A stretch of 64,000 nucleotides of DNA, taken from Lagopus muta. Its lineage: Eukaryota; Chordata; Aves; Galliformes; Phasianidae. Positions 25,551 through 37,225 of the stretch are shown in pieces. A model generated the notes under the pieces. That model had not been told where the DNA came from and did not search any database. It saw only the letters and a list, made by a program, of their open reading frames with translations. Each line of letters starts with the position of its first letter. The stretch's first letter is position 1. The DNA lies in the NCBI RefSeq assembly GCF_023343835.1, contig NC_064439.1:27505933-27569932 (forward strand), given 5' to 3'. The position numbers and the translations under genes are program-made.

Positions 25551-28500
25551 GGAAGCTGCCTTAAGCATTTCTACGGCTATACCCAGCCTAAAGCAACTGA
25601 TGATTTGACTTTGTTTACACATCTTTTAGTAATAGATACATTAACCAAAATTTTCCACAGACTAAATTTTCTTGTTTCCTATCTAACAGCCTGGTTATCA
25701 ATTCATCAGACTTTGAAGATACTTACAACTCATGACTGCCATACTCTCAAAACTTTAGTAGTTCTTACTTCCACTATGAATCCTAGCCTTAAACTTTTCC
25801 TGTGGTCCGTTTAAGATTAAGGAAATCCCAGAGAAAATGCATTAAACTCATCCAAAGGGAAATTTCAGCTGGACAAGTTAAGGGCGCTGCTATTGGGCTT
25901 AAAAACTAGGAAACATACAAAGAGATAGGTGTCACAGAGGAATCAAATCCACTAATAACAATTTTGTATGTCTCCTAGACCAATGTTTGACTTTGTGCAA
26001 GCACATGTCCACAACAATGAACAAGAAAGGAGCTATCAGAGTGCATATTTAAATCCTAAATACCCAGTTAACATATGCTACAGCAATAATTAGATTTTAT
26101 GAAATATTAATACATATGTTAAACACATCCTTGCCCTCAATCATCAACAAAGTTGTAAATCAATATTTTTTTTATCAATTTTCATATTTTTATTGTACAC
26201 GTATTTTGTTCAGAACAGTTTCACTGCTCTAGGAATTCCACATCATCATTTCTTTAAATGAGATTATTTTGACGGACATGAGAGTGCTGCTTGGCTGGTT
26301 TTAAAATTTTTCAGGGCAGTGAATAATCCCAAAACGAGAGAGACTCAAGCTGAAATCCAAGGACAGTGAATAGAATACCTACATCTGCATCAAGGAAAAA
26401 AAATATAATAAAAAAGGGATTGTAATTCACTGACAACCAATTGGAAACACATTCCGACTAGCATGCTGCATATAAGAAAGTTCAGAAAAAAAAAAGTTAC
26501 AGATCAAATGCATTGACCTGTGCACTTCTGACATGAGGAAAAATAAAGGGAATTGATGCACAGGTTAGCCAGATATCAAATATTATGGTTTAAGAGAATG
26601 CCTTACACTTTCATGAAATGTGAAGTCTTGAGGTATTCAAGTGCTTATAACTCATAGTTAACACAGTTTCTTACATATGCAAGCTCTATTATGAGACATT
26701 TTCTATTACTTTGCTTACAATTCCTAGTTTCAAACCAGAATCCCCTTAATTAGATGCCATAAAAAGAAATTAAAAACAAATTCTACCCCAAAGAACTTAC
26801 AGGCCAACCATAAGAGAAAACAGATGGGCAGAGACAGATGGTGGAACAGAAGGAAATAATGAGACTCCTACAGTAGATATAAGAGATGTAATTAGGCTGA
26901 TCATTTACCCATGCATGGTAAAGTTTACTATGAATGAAACACTGCAGTGAGTTTTCATGGAACTTCTGCATAACAGCCCTTTTCTCTCTCCTACTGTAAC
27001 AACGACAAACCTGAAATAAAATTTTGCAATTCAAGAGTAGTTCATTGCTCAGGTTCTTATTCATCTATGTTTTGCTTAAGGGTCTCTTGGAAATTAGCCA
27101 TCTTCTAAGCCCTTTCACAGTAGAGAGGTCAAGCAGATACAGTGTTTAAAGCTTTGCTATTATTCTGTTTTGCTAAAGAAGCATCTTTATTTTGCCAACA
27201 CTGTAAGAGACATCCTTCCTAACCAAGGAACAAGAAATTGTCTAAAAATAATACTTTAAAATTGAGATATTATTATTTCATAAGTCATTTTCTACTCCCC
27301 CCACAATTTTACACTATAAGTAGGAGATACAAAATTAACTCTTGATTTAAATGTCTTTATTCATGTTTGGATGTTCATTTTTATTTTTTTTTTTTAGCAT
27401 ATTTGCAAAACTGAGGATTGAATACATTTTATGTAGTGTAGTAGAGGGAAGATATAGGAAATCTTAATAACACCTCTGGCTCTGGGTATGAAACAATTTA
27501 AGCTCTACAACAGAAACATAGATTAAGTTGAACAAAATATATTCGTCTTGTTTGTTTCGTTCTACTTGTACAGGGCATCTGCTCATCTAGAAAACAGACT
27601 GCATGATTTTCAGAGGTCAAAAAATACACAACAAAATATCAAAAGTATTATATTATGTCTTATTGTTAAGTAGGAAGACATTTTTCTTGTCAAACATAGG
27701 CATACGGACCTGTACTATGAATACTGTGAGTGAAATCAATGGTTAGCACATATCTCCCTAGAATTCAGATGAGCTATTATAATGTCACTTTGAACTTAAA
27801 TGTATCAAATACTCTCTTTACTTCCAAGAAATACTAAAACCAACAGAAATATTTCAGTAAAACATAAAGGACATGGATCGTTCTTCCTCTAATCAGAGGC
27901 ATTCTATAATAAACTATCTAGTAATTCTTTTGCAACTTCTTATCTGGAGGATAAGAAAACTCATCTGATCCTCTGATTTTAAGCAAGGATCAATTCACAC
28001 TGAAAGCAAAATTTTATTAACTTTGCTCAATTATGACTGGAATGCAATATTTCATTACCTTCAGTGCAGGGTGAATAATTGTTGTCTTTTTTTTTCCCAC
28101 TGTGCCTGTTCTTCTGTACAGTTCTGCTTGCCACCCCTTACCCCATTCTTCTCACCGTCATAAACACCATATATTGATGCACTTTTTTCCTCCTGTGACA
28201 GAAGTTTTTAAATAGAATTATAGATGACCTCTATGTGGGTTGCCTACTGATTAGTAAAAGCCTTATTTCCATTGAATCAAAAAAATGTCTATAGAAAAGG
28301 AAATGTCAGACCTTAATAATATTGCTACTTTGCTGAGTTACAGTAAGTTTCTTGTCTTTGAGAAAAAATTGGTAACACAAAAATAAGAATTTTTTCAACA
28401 TTATTAATTAGGTCACTCCACGCGATACCTCCTTCACACTTCCACTCTTGGTGCCAAACATGTCGGATAAGTCTGTCGTATGAATGTCTCACACAAGCAT

Positions 28501-30192
28501 AAAATGCTTAGCAAACAGCTTTCTTTATGTGCTTTCAGCCCTTTGGTACTGATACTTAGGAAACTGCAATTACTCAGAACTTTCCAACTGACCTTCCTAG
28601 CCTTTTAAAAAATACCTAGGGACTCTCAAGTTATTTAGCAGATTTTTTTTTTCTTCTTCCACACAAAGAGGTTTAAAAGATTAAATAGAGGAAAAACAAA
28701 AACAAAATCAGAGCCTTTTTACAGTTTCTGTAATTAGAAGCTCTGAGACTCAAGACAGCAATATATAATGGAAAATACAATACCACAGTTTTATTAATGC
28801 TACATTTCACTGTTTGATTCATGTCAGAATTACATAGCATTCAGAGCAGTATAGTCCGATATAGCATTAAGCATTCACAAATTCTGAACTATTCTAATCT
28901 CACAAGACACAAAATATCAACGTTCCTTACTTTTTATAACTATTCAAATCAATAATATACGATGTCATTTTCAAAGAGCTTTGAAATCATGATTGGGTTG
29001 ATTTTCACAGATTACTGGAGACCTGGTATACAGTGAGGAAAGGCAAAAAGAAATTTTTAAACACCCTAATGCTTTCAAAGTGCCTACTGTTTTAAGAGTC
29101 TTTGTAGACATTTGAAAGGTTACCAGATTTTAATAACTGAATTATTAGAGAGATTTATTTTAAGTCAGAATGTAACTTGCAATATTTATAACCAGTTCCA
29201 TTTATCTTCTGATTTTATAAGTACTATCCAGCTGTGTTATGTAGGACATAAATTGCTCCAAACGTTTCATGAAATCTAATAAAAATTGAGTTGTTTCAAA
29301 GGAAAAGTAGATCTTACAAATTTGTCATCTAGCTAACCTTAAGCCTCTAAATGTTTCACATTCTGAACTGCTTACTCCTACAAAACTAAAAGCAAGCACA
29401 ATGCCAGTAAGATTGGCATCCATATGACAAAAACCTTGAAATTAGGCTTGTATTAAAAACAAACTGTTTTTTTTTTTTTTTGTTTTTGTTTTTTTTTTGA
29501 GTGCTCAGTGAAGACAACAGTGAGGATCACAAAAGGTGTAAAATTGTGAGCCAGCAAATCCATATGATAAATCTTTGGAAGACAATTAAAGGTCTTCTAA
29601 TTCAGAGTCAAGTTATAAGAGATTTTTTATAGCAAAATTGTATACATGACTAATCCCTTATGGTCATATATACAAGCAAACTTGTTTGTAGGCTGGATAA
29701 ATCAGTACAGGCTTATAATGAAGTCCCATTATCTGACTGGGAATGTTCATCAGGAGTAAGATTTCAGTCTCTTTTTTACAGTGCTTGAAGGAATTCAGTC
29801 ATTCAGATGAAAACTGCTTGAGTAGTCATCCTGGCAGTAAGGAAGAAAGCATTGACAAGAGCACAAGAGTACTTACCACCTAAAAATATATATATACCTA
29901 TTTCACCCTGAGACTTTTTGAATACTGGATTTAATTTGTGCCTGCTTCATTAATGTGAGAATGATGACTAGAGTATGCAAATAATACTCCAAACTTAGTT
30001 AAAGATTACGTAAGTATACTTTTTCCATGCTTACCACATGGTAAGAAATCCTAATGAAGAACTGTCTGAGTAAAATAGCCAGTAGAGAAAAGTAGGAAAA
30101 CAAAATGGACAGAAATATCTGGTGAAAAAACAGTGGTGAGAATCAGTGTCAGCAGGTAATCCACATGAAGAGAGAATGCGATTAGTGCTACA

Positions 30193-30224
<32 letters not shown>

Positions 30225-30958
30225 AGGTGGCATCCTTTTTCATTTTCTATTATACTTCTGTTGTCTTACCCTATTCTATTGTCATCTCGATATTTTCTTT
30301 TTTAATTGCTTTCTATGGTGGAATTTTAATTTTCGTTCGTAATTTACTTAAATCGGATGTTTTCCCTGTTTTTGCATTCTACTTCAAATGCACCTGAGTC
30401 TTGGTTAGGAGTGACGTGCTACATTTTTTAAACATCAGAATCACACATTTACTCTTCCACATAAAAGATCTCACGTTGAAAATATTGCCTTGTATAATAC
30501 TGAAGACATTTCTGTAAAGAGTCAGTGTTTTGAATGTATAGATTCATGCCATGTCTAAAAGTATGCTTGTCATGAAAAGAATTAAAAGTAAGGGAATGAC
30601 ATATTGTGACAAGAATAAATTATGTATTTGAAGATCAATGTCATAATATATTAATAGAAATGTGAGTGACTGTTTCTAGCTAGCAGTTATAGAGCTCACA
30701 TTTTATAATATATTCAGAAATTATAGAAAAGCACTGTGGACAATAACAAATGAGTGCCTGAAACACAAAGCTGCAGAGAAACAAGGTTCATATGTTACCA
30801 TGTTTCATCACTTCACACATTTGAGAGAACTGAATGATTCAGGATATACTGAAGCTTTTTCATCTATTATGATTTATCTAATAACATTTAAAATCATAAG
30901 TGAAACATCTTATTTTTTCCATATAATTTATTTTTGGTTTATCTTCTGCTCATAAAAT
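25551..30958. other. Unique AT-rich sequence, no gene seen
   Basis: Contents recognised are only simple tracts: T-rich patches near 27385 and 29467-29500, a TA patch near 29886-29898, and the A20-GA tract at 30195-30225. A 93-codon reverse frame (26783-27064) has no recognised family. Confidence 0.5.
30195..30225. repeat. A20 followed by (GA)n
   Basis: An uninterrupted A20 (30195-30214) passes into about five GA repeats. The sequence upstream is not LINE-like, so it is read as a microsatellite, not a retroposed tail. Confidence 0.85.
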
Positions 30959-31245
30959 CTCACAGAATCACAGAATGGCCAGGGTTGGAAGGGACCTCAA
31001 GGATCATGAATCTCCAACCCCCCTGCCACATGCAGGGCCACCAACCTCCACGCTTAATGCTAAACCAGGCTGCCGAGGGCCCCATCCAATCTGGCCTTCA
31101 ACACCTCCAACGACGGGGCATCCACAACCTCTCTGGGCAGCCTGTTCCAGCACCTCACCACTCTCTGGGTAAAGAATTTCCCCGACAGCCAACCTAAATC
31201 TTCCCTCCCTCAACATAAAACCATTTCCCCATGTCCTACACATAT
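30959..31245 (-). mobile_element. CR1 LINE 3' end, reverse orientation
   Basis: The forward strand shows the reversed CR1 tail: CACAGAATCACAGAATGGCC, GGGTTGGAAGGGACCTCAAG, then CCCCCCTGCCACATGCAGGG. It continues through TCTCTGGGCAGCCTGTTCCA and a reversed ORF2 C-terminal region up to CCCCATGTCCTACAC. It is GC-richer than its surroundings and comparatively little mutated, so it is younger than the copy at 14390. About 290 bases remain; the 5' part was never inserted or has been lost. Confidence 0.92.
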
Positions 31246-33049
31246 CTCAATCGACTGTATTTGTTTGTGCTTTTGATATCTACTCATGCTGTCTCTTAAA
31301 AATCTTTTAAAAATCTACCTACTTATCTTCAGTTCACATTGAGCTTGTTTCCTGATGAATGTCAAATTTCATCAACACAAGGCAACCTGAGAAAAAAATG
31401 TTTCTAGGCTGTAATTTCTTTACTTTTGACAAACTCAAACTTTCCTAACCATTTTCAACTAGATAGAAACAGTTTACTGAAAATACAGTCATTTCAAAAA
31501 TTGACCAGTAACTCAACTCTGAAACAAGGCCTTGATAATGTGTTTTTAATGAAAGGAGGTAGATGAAATTTGTTTAAAATGTGTAGCTAAGAAAATATCT
31601 GTGGAATACGCAAAATATCCTCATTATATTCCACTCACATATCTGAACTGCTGTCATACCTGATGTAGATTACTTGTTTTGAATGCAAGTGGAAAAGCCA
31701 CTCTGTAGTACATTGACTCCAATATTTGGACAGACTATTAGTCTGCAACTAAATAATAGCAAAGCTGACAATTGGGAACCTCCCAGTATAAAAAGAACAT
31801 AGTTGACTCCTATCACGTCAGTTCATACCAAGTAATACAAGGAAGAAGATGATTAAGGGTCTGCCAATCTTATTCATCAAGAATGACCTGCAAAGACTAA
31901 TACTATTGTTTACGAACTGAGTCCGTAAAAACAACGAAACAGAGAAAAACATTACATTCATCTCTTCAGGAATTGAAACAACTCTGATGTATTCAATATC
32001 ATCTTCTTCAAAATACTTCTGATTTTAAAATCACTCTGTTATCCCATAAAATCTATTGTTTTTAGTATTTCTTTTTAGTTTTATATTTTGTAACGCTGAA
32101 TAAATCACTGAAGTACTTTCACCAAAATATTTTGCATGTATACAGCTGTTCACTGACAGATTAAAAACAAGTGGAACATCAAGCTGAGCAATCAAGTTTG
32201 ATTTCATACGCTACTAGCTAGCTTGAAAACAAAAAGCCCTCAATCAGTTGTGATTTTCCTGTAGTTTCAGTTAGAGTCCTTGGAATTCATGTCAATATAC
32301 TGCATTTTCAGTGTAGCATACTTTGGTTTAAAAGTTGTAGATCAACATATTTAATTACTTAGAGAGTTGTAGACTATTATCAGACATCTACAGAATCTAT
32401 GCTTGCTATAATTCTTTTGGGAATTATTCACATTTACTTTTCAAAATAAAAGCTGTAGGCTTACTTGTAGCTCTATTGTTTTAGGATATAACCATAATCT
32501 TGTATATAGTCATATACATCATAATAAAACAAACACTGGCTGTTGGGTTAGAGACAGTGAACTCGTTATGAGGGTGAATTTAGCGTCTGCCAGGGAAAGG
32601 GGAATCTTTATATTTTTGTGGTAATGTAGAGCAACCACTAAAAAAAGACAAAGAAATAATAATAAAAATCAACCCTTTCATTTCTATGAAATGCTTCCTC
32701 TGTAAACTGTGATTACTTCTCTGTGTTGCATATTAAAAAAAAAAATAAATAAATTGCTACTTGGCCCTGCATATTTCTTAGTGCCACAGGGAAAACAATC
32801 ACTGGGAGATATTATTTCTGCAAACGGGCCCCTGTAGATCTCTTCTGAAGCCACAGAAGCTGAAGTCCTTGCTTGTGACCTGAAAACCTATATTTATATT
32901 GCTGCTATTAGCAACCATAAATACAAGCTTCAATTTTTTGGTATTTGATGGAAGCATTTTTATCTTTCTATATATTTAATCTAGATATTTTATTTCTTTT
33001 CTGTTCTATGCACTGACTCTCTCACTCAGACAGTGTCCATAGTTCTTAC

Positions 33050-33258
33050 CCACTGACGTAATTTCAGGAAAGCACTCAATAAGAAGAGTTTGCACTTCTG
33101 AGAAAGGTCTGAGCTGGAGATTAATTGGTCATGCTCAACAGTTGCATCTGAGCTATTTCTAGTATAAAATGGGCCAGGCAGGCTAAGATGTGAAAGGAAA
33201 AAAAGTGCTTGCTGAGGTGTTATCTTAGCAGCAGCACTGCTGTATGTAGCTTGCACAG
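33050..33258 (-). other. Candidate 209-bp exon (weak)
   Basis: On the reverse strand a 209-base block is open in one frame. It starts after a pyrimidine-rich acceptor (GCAAGATTTCATTCACCAG) and stops at a consensus-like donor (CAGTGG then GTAAGAAC). The frame would give two bases plus 69 codons. Sample segments are KITPQQALFFLSHLSLPGPF and SDLSQKCKLFLLSAFLKL, which could form amphipathic helices. I do not recognise the protein. No flanking exon in matching phase was found, and random frames of this length are frequent here, so this is a hypothesis only. Confidence 0.25.
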
Positions 33259-33346
33259 CTGGTGAATGAAATCTTGCAAAAAGAACAAACAAACCAAAAA
33301 GCAACCAACCATCACCCTGAAAGTGAATAAAATTAGGAAAAAAAGG

Positions 33347-33370
33347 AAAAAAAAAAAAAAAAAAAAAAAA
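33347..33370. repeat. A24 homopolymer
   Basis: An uninterrupted run of 24 A is preceded by GGAAAAAAAGG-like sequence and followed by GGATTATTT. No retrotransposon body adjoins it. Confidence 0.9.
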
Positions 33371-33696
33371 GGATTATTTACAGGCAGTATATGGAAACAT
33401 CATTCATTAGGAAGAGGTACTGTGTTACTATGTCTCCTCATTTTCTATTACTGATCTTTATATGGAATTTATGTAGGGCAAATGGAGGATAATGAAATTT
33501 GATGAAATTTAAAGTGTTTCATTTTGTTCCTCATAACTCACAAGATTCACACGGATATAACTACATCAGGTTATGATGTGCAGTGTTGTGTCCTTGCACT
33601 GTCCTCACTTGAAAAAAGCAGTCAATAATTACTTAGATAATATGATTTTTATGTCACTTTCACAAAATTGTACAGAAACCTGACAATCCAGGTGTT

Positions 33697-33784
33697 TGTG
33701 TTTTTTCTTTTTTTTCTTTTTTTCATTTTGCCCCTCTTTCATTCTTTCTTTTTTTTCATTCTTTTTTTTTTTTTTTTTTTTTTT
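33697..33784. repeat. T-rich tract ending in T23
   Basis: A forward polypyrimidine region of T runs broken by single C, CA or a short CCCC ends in T23 at 33762-33784. It is simple sequence with no coding content. Confidence 0.85.
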
Positions 33785-34477
33785 AACATGGAACAAGCCT
33801 TGTTAGTTAATGTCTCTTTATGCAGTCAGAAAGACAGATTAGATTGCATGTATCAGCCTAATCACGCTGTACTCGGTTACTTCAAGCACAGATTCAGATG
33901 AGTCATTAAGAATTTCAGAGTAAAAAGAAAATAAGGAGGAATACTACATAAAATTCTATAGTATTCATAAAGTTAAGTTCCAAATAATCCATGCTATCCT
34001 TAAATTTTATGACTACTTGCATCATTTTACTCAGAAACTGCTAGGGAAAATATGTACTTTATTTTTTATAAGTGACTCTAAGACAACTGAAAAGAGAAGT
34101 ATTTGGCTTTAACCCTTGTACTAAGCTTACCACTGAGAACATTATTTCACCACCCTTTTTATTTCATTGAAACTATCTTCATCATGTTAGAATTGCTTAA
34201 GAAGTACCATCACAGCATGGCTTTAAAATGAATCTGTTCTCCCTGTGCAAAACTTAAGTGCTTGAGATAAGTTAACTTTTCTATAGAGAAAAATCACTAA
34301 TTTGGATGTAAAAGCAGTACTAATATTTCTGTTTGAGCATCTTGGAACAAGAGCAATTCAATTCTTACATTGTTTCTTTCTATACTCTCTGCTATTTTGA
34401 GATTTGAAGAGTTGCAGTACATTTTTTTGTGACAGCTTAGTTCACAGCATCATATTTTGCCACAGAAATTTAGGACT

Positions 34478-34545
34478 AGAGCCAAAATGGAGGCAGTGAA
34501 AAGGTTCCCATTGACGTCAGTGGGCTCTGGATCAGGCCCCAGATG
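34478..34545. repeat. Probable ancient amniote repeat fragment
   Basis: The segment TTCCCATTGACGTCAGTGGG, followed by CTCTGGATCAGGCCCC, resembles a motif I associate with old interspersed repeats of birds, crocodiles and turtles (a CCCATTGACTTCAATGGG core followed by GGATCAGGCCC). The 18 bases at 34507-34524 form a palindrome with one mismatched pair. The assignment is from memory and should be treated as tentative. Its age would make it far older than the CR1 copies. Confidence 0.4.
34512..34519. promoter_or_regulatory. Perfect CRE core TGACGTCA
   Basis: TGACGTCA is the full palindromic cAMP-response element bound by CREB/ATF bZIP dimers. Here it lies at the centre of the near-palindrome of the old repeat at 34478-34545. 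The related repeat motif usually reads TGACTTCA, so the CRE probably arose by one substitution. Whether it is used cannot be told from sequence. Confidence 0.4.
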
Positions 34546-35064
34546 GCTAAGGACTAGGACTGTTAACTTACAATTAATGCCTATCTACGTTGACCCATAT
34601 ATAGTTCAGGCAGGAAATTCCTCTTTTGTTTTTTAAAATTGTTTTTAGCAGTCTTTCTGGTATTTTTGAGAAGACACTAATAAAAGAAGATTAAAAAAAA
34701 ACAAATAATAATAATAAAAATTACCTTCAGGTACTCCAGGGTAAGCTCGAGCCTCTAAGCAAGCTGCTACCTGCTGATCTATAATAAAACAATGGAAACA
34801 TAACATTTGGCAGTGTAGTACTGATAGACAGAAAAGTTGTTTTCCTTCACATTTCAAGTTTGTTAACATTCAGTGTCTGAAGAATCTCATTTAGACTGAT
34901 TGGAACATCTCAAAGGAAAGGTGGAGTCCAAATCTTATCACTGAGTTGTAGCTACAAGACAAAATACACATTTTAATTTATAAAAGAGAGATGTTTCTGA
35001 TGTTTAAATGTCCTTACAAGTATTTTTTCAGGACTGAAAAAGCTTACTAATACAATGTGCATGT

Positions 35065-35065
<1 letters not shown>
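34546..35065. other. Unique AT-rich sequence
   Basis: Nothing is recognised apart from a short AAT/AAAC-rich patch near 34692-34718. A 74-codon reverse frame at 34645-34869 has no family signature. Confidence 0.5.

Positions 35066-35130
<65 letters not shown>
35066..35130. repeat. (AG)n microsatellite, 65 bp, uninterrupted
   Basis: A perfect alternating AG array of 65 bases. It is a homopurine mirror repeat, able to form triplex H-DNA, and is expected to be length-polymorphic. No coding role is apparent; the open frames through it (RERERE and SLSLSL) are artefacts of the repeat. Confidence 0.98.
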
Positions 35131-35133
<3 letters not shown>

Positions 35134-37174
35134 CCCAGCTAATACTGAAGCGAACAAGTGCAACAGAACTAAGGTAAATAATGACAATATTTATTCTTCC
35201 TCTTCTTTGTTGCCTCCATGTTCCAAGCCTTGCCAACCCACTTCCAAATAGTAATGTTTGAGTTTTGTAATTCACAGTTTGAACTTCCATTTAAATTTTG
35301 TTATTGCAGTTATGCTGGGTCGCATATTTTTGTTTCTCAAAAATGCTTATTTTTGTTTCTCAAAAAATGAAGGCTCATTTTTCAGTTAATTAAATATTAT
35401 TTCTTTATGTGGAAGAGGAGTTGTTTTAATGGATCACAACTCATACACCGCTAATATTCACAGCAGAGATGAATTATAATTACTTCAGAATAATATGACA
35501 TGTAACTAGTGTTAACTGTTGGGAAGGATTACTTCACAGATTTTACTTTATTGAAATATTCTAAGCATTACTGACAGGGTCTAATATTTTAGTAGTTTTT
35601 CACACACTTATCAAATGAAAAATAGCCACTATTGAATAAATATCAAAAACATAGTAGGAAGAGTGATGGGATAAGCAATTATTCATGATTTTGCATAAAC
35701 AAGCTAATAAACACTGGAGCCATTTTAAGACTGCAACAGAACACTTAATTTGAAGGAATAAATCTCCTCTAAACACTCATTACTTATTTTAAATAAAAGG
35801 CAATTTTATTTTCCTGTGTTGCATAGAAATAGTACTGGTGGTCATAGCCATTTCAAAGAAATGGCTTGTTTGTAAATCTTTTATTTACACTGTAGAAAGA
35901 AGGAACATTTTCGTGCAATGTTTTAAGCATCTGCTCCAAAGAAAATATTTTCCTTTTGAAATGCAGACTGTTTAGAACTTACTCATATGCATTTCATTGC
36001 TGTACGAGATAATAAGTCATAAAAATCACAGTGTAACTTAGCAAAAAATAGTTTGACTTATTTTTTGGAGTACAGAAATGTAAATGAAAAAAAAAGTAAA
36101 TGGAACAAAATTAGGTAACGTCAGAAATACTCAGCAATACATCTCTACACCCATTCCAGTAATACAAGACATATGTTATATCAATGAATTCAGCTACAAA
36201 TTCTTCCAAAATGTAATGCAGAGCTATACAGCTATTCTGATCTCTTGGTCTGTTGATGACTAACCTAACTAAATTCTAACTCTAACAGTAGTTTTAAGTA
36301 GATACAACCAAAGACTGCTGGAATTAATAAATTTTTATAGAAGTATAAAATTGAGGAGACAAGTTCCTGAATCTGAGCAGTGCCATGAAAAAAAATACCA
36401 TCCTAAAAGACCATCACACAGAAAAGGAGCAAATAGGTAATTGTTTATAATATCCTTTAAAAAAAAAAATTGTTAACATTAAAAATATATACTTCAACTT
36501 AAATACAGTTTTGTTTATAAACTGCTTTTAACTCCAAAAGTATTAGGAATGTACCCACTGAATACACTTACTCATTCTTAAGACAACTACTACCTTAAAG
36601 ATATTTGCACCTTCTTCACCTTGCAATGCAAAGCCACTGAACCAAAATTTCCATTATTTGCACAAGTCTTCCTTTCAGTTTCTTCAAAGACTGTTCTGTC
36701 CGGAAGTGGAATGATCATGCCTCCATTACTTAATCTGAACTGAAATAACAAGGTAGTGAATGGTTGGATATTGTCTTCTGTAAAACTTCTTATCTCTCTT
36801 GAGGAAAGAAATAAAAATCTGGATGTTTTTGGAACAGTTCGTACCAACATAAATACAGAAACAGAATGTTCACTCTCGTGCTCATCCTTTTCTTTTACTC
36901 TTTCTCTCTTTATACTTAAGATATATGGAAAATTGATTTCATGTTACAATTAGCACAGTGCCTTTGAATATAACCAACGATATTTTCATAAATAAATACA
37001 TACATATGAAAGGACACCAATAAGCAGAATTTATAGAAGTGTGATAATTAGGAAACAAAGCTGTTTTATCATTGTACAATAAAAGGTGAAAAAAACCCAA
37101 AAACAGCATGTAAGCTGCTGAAATATTTCTATATCTGACTTTATAAGATATTAAATACAGAGAAATTAGAAACA
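35131..37174. other. Unique AT-rich sequence
   Basis: It includes a two-copy 24-base direct duplication of TATTTTTGTTTCTCAAAAA at 35325-35367. One reverse-strand exon candidate at 36620-36739 is listed separately. No transposon is recognised. Confidence 0.5.
36620..36739 (-). other. Candidate 40-codon symmetric exon (weak)
   Basis: On the reverse strand a 120-base block lies between a good acceptor (CCTTGTTATTTCAG) and a good donor (TTGCAAG then GTGAAG). It is open in one frame for exactly 40 codons, phase 0 at both ends. The translation includes FRLSNGGMIIPLPDRTVFEE and ends NFGSVALHCK, with two cysteines that would suit an extracellular fold. The frame stays open past the donor to a second possible donor (TTTAAG then GTAGTA) near 36596. 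I recognise no family. A chance origin is possible. Confidence 0.22.
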
Positions 37175-37225
37175 GATTATCTTTAAGGTCCCTTCCAACT
37201 CAAGACATCCTACGATTCTGCGATC
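37175..37225 (+). mobile_element. CR1 LINE, 3'-terminal stub only
   Basis: About 50 bases match the forward CR1 tail: ATCTTTAAGGTCCCTTCCAA, then CTCAAGACATCCTACGATTC and a final TGCGATC in place of TATGATC. The rest of the element is absent. Like the stub at 6186, it shows how strongly CR1 copies are 5'-truncated. Confidence 0.85.

Larger units (their letters stand above)
31246..34477. other. Unique AT-rich sequence with homopolymers
   Basis: An A24 run lies at 33347-33370. A T-rich tract at 33697-33784 ends in T23 (33762-33784). One reverse-strand candidate exon at 33050-33258 is listed separately. No transposon is recognised. Confidence 0.5.

Noticed and set aside
26801..26867. 67-bp reverse block between a CTTATATCTACTGTAG acceptor and a GTAAGTTC donor
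   Set aside because: The splice matches are good but the interior is itself a pyrimidine-rich tract giving low-complexity hydrophobic peptides. Most likely a pseudo-exon.
30934..31243. Overlapping 65-88 codon frames on both strands
   Set aside because: All lie in the CR1 copy at 30959-31245 and are not independent genes.
35057..35290. Open frames of 64 and 105 codons through the AG array
   Set aside because: They are open only because the AG repeat has no stop codons; the product would be RERE or SLSL repeats.
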